A DNA stretch of 14,406 nucleotides, from assembly GCA_002708145.1 (NCBI GenBank), contig PAOV01000001.1:27954-42359 (forward strand). Direction: 5' to 3'. Positions 13,252 to 14,406 of this stretch are shown piece by piece (within the stretch, counting starts at the first letter, position 1; each line of letters starts with the position of its first letter). The notes below the pieces were generated by a model. That model did not search any database, was not told where the DNA came from, and was given only the letters and a program-made list of their open reading frames with translations. A program made the translations under genes and the position numbers. The stretch comes from Chloroflexota bacterium. Lineage in GTDB: Bacteria; Chloroflexota; Dehalococcoidia; Lucifugimonadales; Lucifugimonadaceae.

Positions 13252-13845
13252 TTTGACTGCTTTTTTATAATCTTCAATCGTATTAATATCAATTCTAACA
13301 ATCATATTTGATAAATCGATTTTTCCATGAATAAATTTATTACTTTTAAATATTTCTCTTATACCTTGTTTTTCTTCAGAAATGTTGAGTAACTCCGGTA
13401 GCATTTTTTTACTGAAAATTAACGGATGCCCACCTCTTTCTTTATATATTGGGTAAGTTATGTCAGATTTATTTTTTTTATGAAAGGTAATAATTTTTTC
13501 TATAATTGATTTTGGCCTAGGTTGATCTACGGCAATTATAAGAATTATTTGTGTCTGTTCAGAAATAATTTTCAGTCCTGATTTTATAGAGGTTGTTTTG
13601 CCTTTTTCGTATGATGGATTATATATAAGTTTTACCTGATTGTTTTTTATAATATTTTTTTTAATAATTTTGTGATCTTTTCCGGTTACAACTATTACTT
13701 CATCACATCCAGCATCGATAAGGGAGGTAATTTGATAGTTTATGAGTATATCTTCATCCCATCTCATCATTGCTTTAGGATAATTCATTCTCTCAGATTT
13801 GCCTCCACTAAGAATTATGCCTGAAGTAAAACTTGTTTTTATCAT
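13234..13845 (-). CDS. MocA/MobA-like nucleotidyltransferase
   Basis: The protein has 203 residues of the NTP_transf_3 fold, whose members attach CMP or GMP to molybdopterin (MocA, MobA). Visible are the N-terminal nucleotide loop GIILSGGKSERMNYPKAM (9-26), NPSYEKGKTTSIKSGL (76-91), the metal-site region AVDQPRP (105-111), RGGHPLIF (137-144) and the C-terminal RIDINTIEDYKKA. The NPSY...KGxxTSIxSGL and GGHPLIF parts favour MocA (molybdopterin cytidylyltransferase) over MobA. The loop is divergent: LAAGxSxRMG is here LSGGKSERMN, with the last Gly replaced by Asn. The ATG at 13845 lies six bases after the XdhC-like stop. XdhC plus MocA neighbours point to maturation of a xanthine-dehydrogenase/CO-dehydrogenase type enzyme encoded elsewhere. 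Confidence 0.85.
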   Translation of the reverse strand: MIKTSFTSGIILSGGKSERMNYPKAMMRWDEDILINYQITSLIDAGCDEVIVVTGKDHKIIKKNIIKNNQVKLIYNPSYEKGKTTSIKSGLKIISEQTQIILIIAVDQPRPKSIIEKIITFHKKNKSDITYPIYKERGGHPLIFSKKMLPELLNISEEKQGIREIFKSNKFIHGKIDLSNMIVRIDINTIEDYKKAVKIFRKI

Positions 13846-13851
13846 TATATG

Positions 13852-14406
13852 CTATTTTGATTTAGATTTTTTATATGCTTTATCAATTAAATTTTTATCA
13901 AGCTTTAAGAAACTGCCTTCTCCTCCAAGTCTGAATGCTGTTATTTCAGCCATTATGGATAATGATATTTCCTCGGGAGTTCTTGCGGACAAATCTAATC
14001 CAATTGGAGAGTGTATACTACTTATTTCTTCATAGCTGAAGCCTAATGAGAATAATTCCTCATATATCAGTATTGCTTTTCTTTTGGATCCTAATAATCC
14101 AACATAACTTGCATTTGTTTTTAGTGCAGCAGCAGTTGCATAAGAATCATACTTATGACCTCTGGTTGCAATAACAATAAACGAGTTAGTTCCTAAGTTT
14201 ATTTTTTCTAATTCCTTAGAATAATCGCCAACTATGGTGTTAGTTGCCTCAGGAAACCTTTTTGGGTTTGAAAATTTTTCCCTGTCGTCCATTATAATAA
14301 TTTTATATCCAAGAGTTTTTGCTATATTATAAATTGCTTTTGAAACATGACCTCCTCCAGCAATAACTAAGGTTGGGTGGCTAGTGTATGCTTCTATAAA
14401 AAATTC
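13852..14406 (-). CDS. XdhC/CoxI-family molybdenum hydroxylase maturation protein, 5' end cut by window edge
   Basis: XdhC proteins bind the finished molybdenum cofactor, protect or sulfurate it and insert it into xanthine dehydrogenase-type enzymes. The frame stays open from 14406 (GAA) to the stop at 13852, giving 184 visible residues without the N-terminus. The ATG at 14292 is internal, since the Rossmann dinucleotide-like loop LVIAGGGHVSKAIYNIAKTL lies upstream of it, followed by IIIMDDREKFSNPKRFP. Downstream are ATRGHKYDS, YVGLLGSKRK and PIGLDLSARTPEEISLSIMA, hallmark XdhC C-terminal motifs; the usual GLDIGA reads GLDLSA. It leads a minus-strand group of three genes. Which molybdenum enzyme it serves is not visible here. 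Confidence 0.92.
   Translation of the reverse strand, partial: EFFIEAYTSHPTLVIAGGGHVSKAIYNIAKTLGYKIIIMDDREKFSNPKRFPEATNTIVGDYSKELEKINLGTNSFIVIATRGHKYDSYATAAALKTNASYVGLLGSKRKAILIYEELFSLGFSYEEISSIHSPIGLDLSARTPEEISLSIMAEITAFRLGGEGSFLKLDKNLIDKAYKKSKSK

Noticed and set aside
13224..13301. N-terminal extension of the unknown 226-residue protein
   Set aside because: Would overlap the MocA-like gene by 68 bases; a TTG with AGGA lies just past that gene's stop.
13799..14035. Plus-strand open frame of 78 codons
   Set aside because: Antisense across the XdhC-like and MocA-like genes; no supporting signals.
1..14406. Mobile elements, CRISPR array, tRNA or rRNA, phage or defence genes
   Set aside because: No transposase, long terminal inverted repeats, spaced direct repeats or structured RNA other than the TPP riboswitch was seen; base composition is even apart from the more AT-rich unknown gene at 12543-13223.

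Overview
The window is low-GC DNA (by eye roughly 30% G+C) packed with genes of a free-living bacterium. It holds about fourteen complete or nearly complete genes and two edge-truncated ones, with almost no spacer. Many starts are TTG, and about half the genes have no visible Shine-Dalgarno (SD) sequence. I see no insertion sequence, phage gene, tRNA, rRNA or CRISPR array. The gene mix (type III pantothenate kinase, stand-alone NAD(P)HX dehydratase, FolD, E1alpha/E1beta/E2 pyruvate dehydrogenase, a double-length ThyX-like protein, XdhC/MocA-type molybdenum-enzyme accessories) would suit a streamlined, probably marine, Chloroflexota (SAR202/Dehalococcoidia-like) lineage. That placement is inference without any phylogenetic marker.

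Left block (1-2172, minus strand): acpS, nnrD, coaX and the first 13 codons of a further gene form one tight operon for acyl-carrier-protein activation, repair of damaged NAD(P)H and coenzyme A synthesis. A short AT-rich divergent region (2173-2265) with a perfect 14-bp inverted repeat separates it from folD.

Central block (2266-8912, plus strand): folD, then pdhA-pdhB-pdhC (E1alpha, E1beta and E2 of a pyruvate dehydrogenase-type complex, with no E3), a ThyX-like tandem protein and an ABC ATPase. The genes from pdhA onward are only 4-33 bases apart and are likely one transcript. FolD and ThyX both use methylene-tetrahydrofolate, and E1 uses thiamine diphosphate.

Thiamine block (8918-12546, plus strand): a well-formed promoter leads directly into a TPP riboswitch whose conserved 3' end contains the apparent SD of the first gene. 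Next come an ABC permease (ThiX-like), a lipoprotein ThiY-like pyrimidine-binding protein, ThiD kinase and an ornithine cyclodeaminase-family protein. The matching ATPase lies upstream of the riboswitch, so the transporter seems to be divided between two control units.

Right block (12543-14406, minus strand): an XdhC-family protein (cut by the window edge), a MocA/MobA-like nucleotidyltransferase and an unrecognised 226-residue protein. These look like accessory genes for a molybdenum hydroxylase encoded outside the window. The last gene's stop codon overlaps that of the oppositely oriented cyclodeaminase-family gene.
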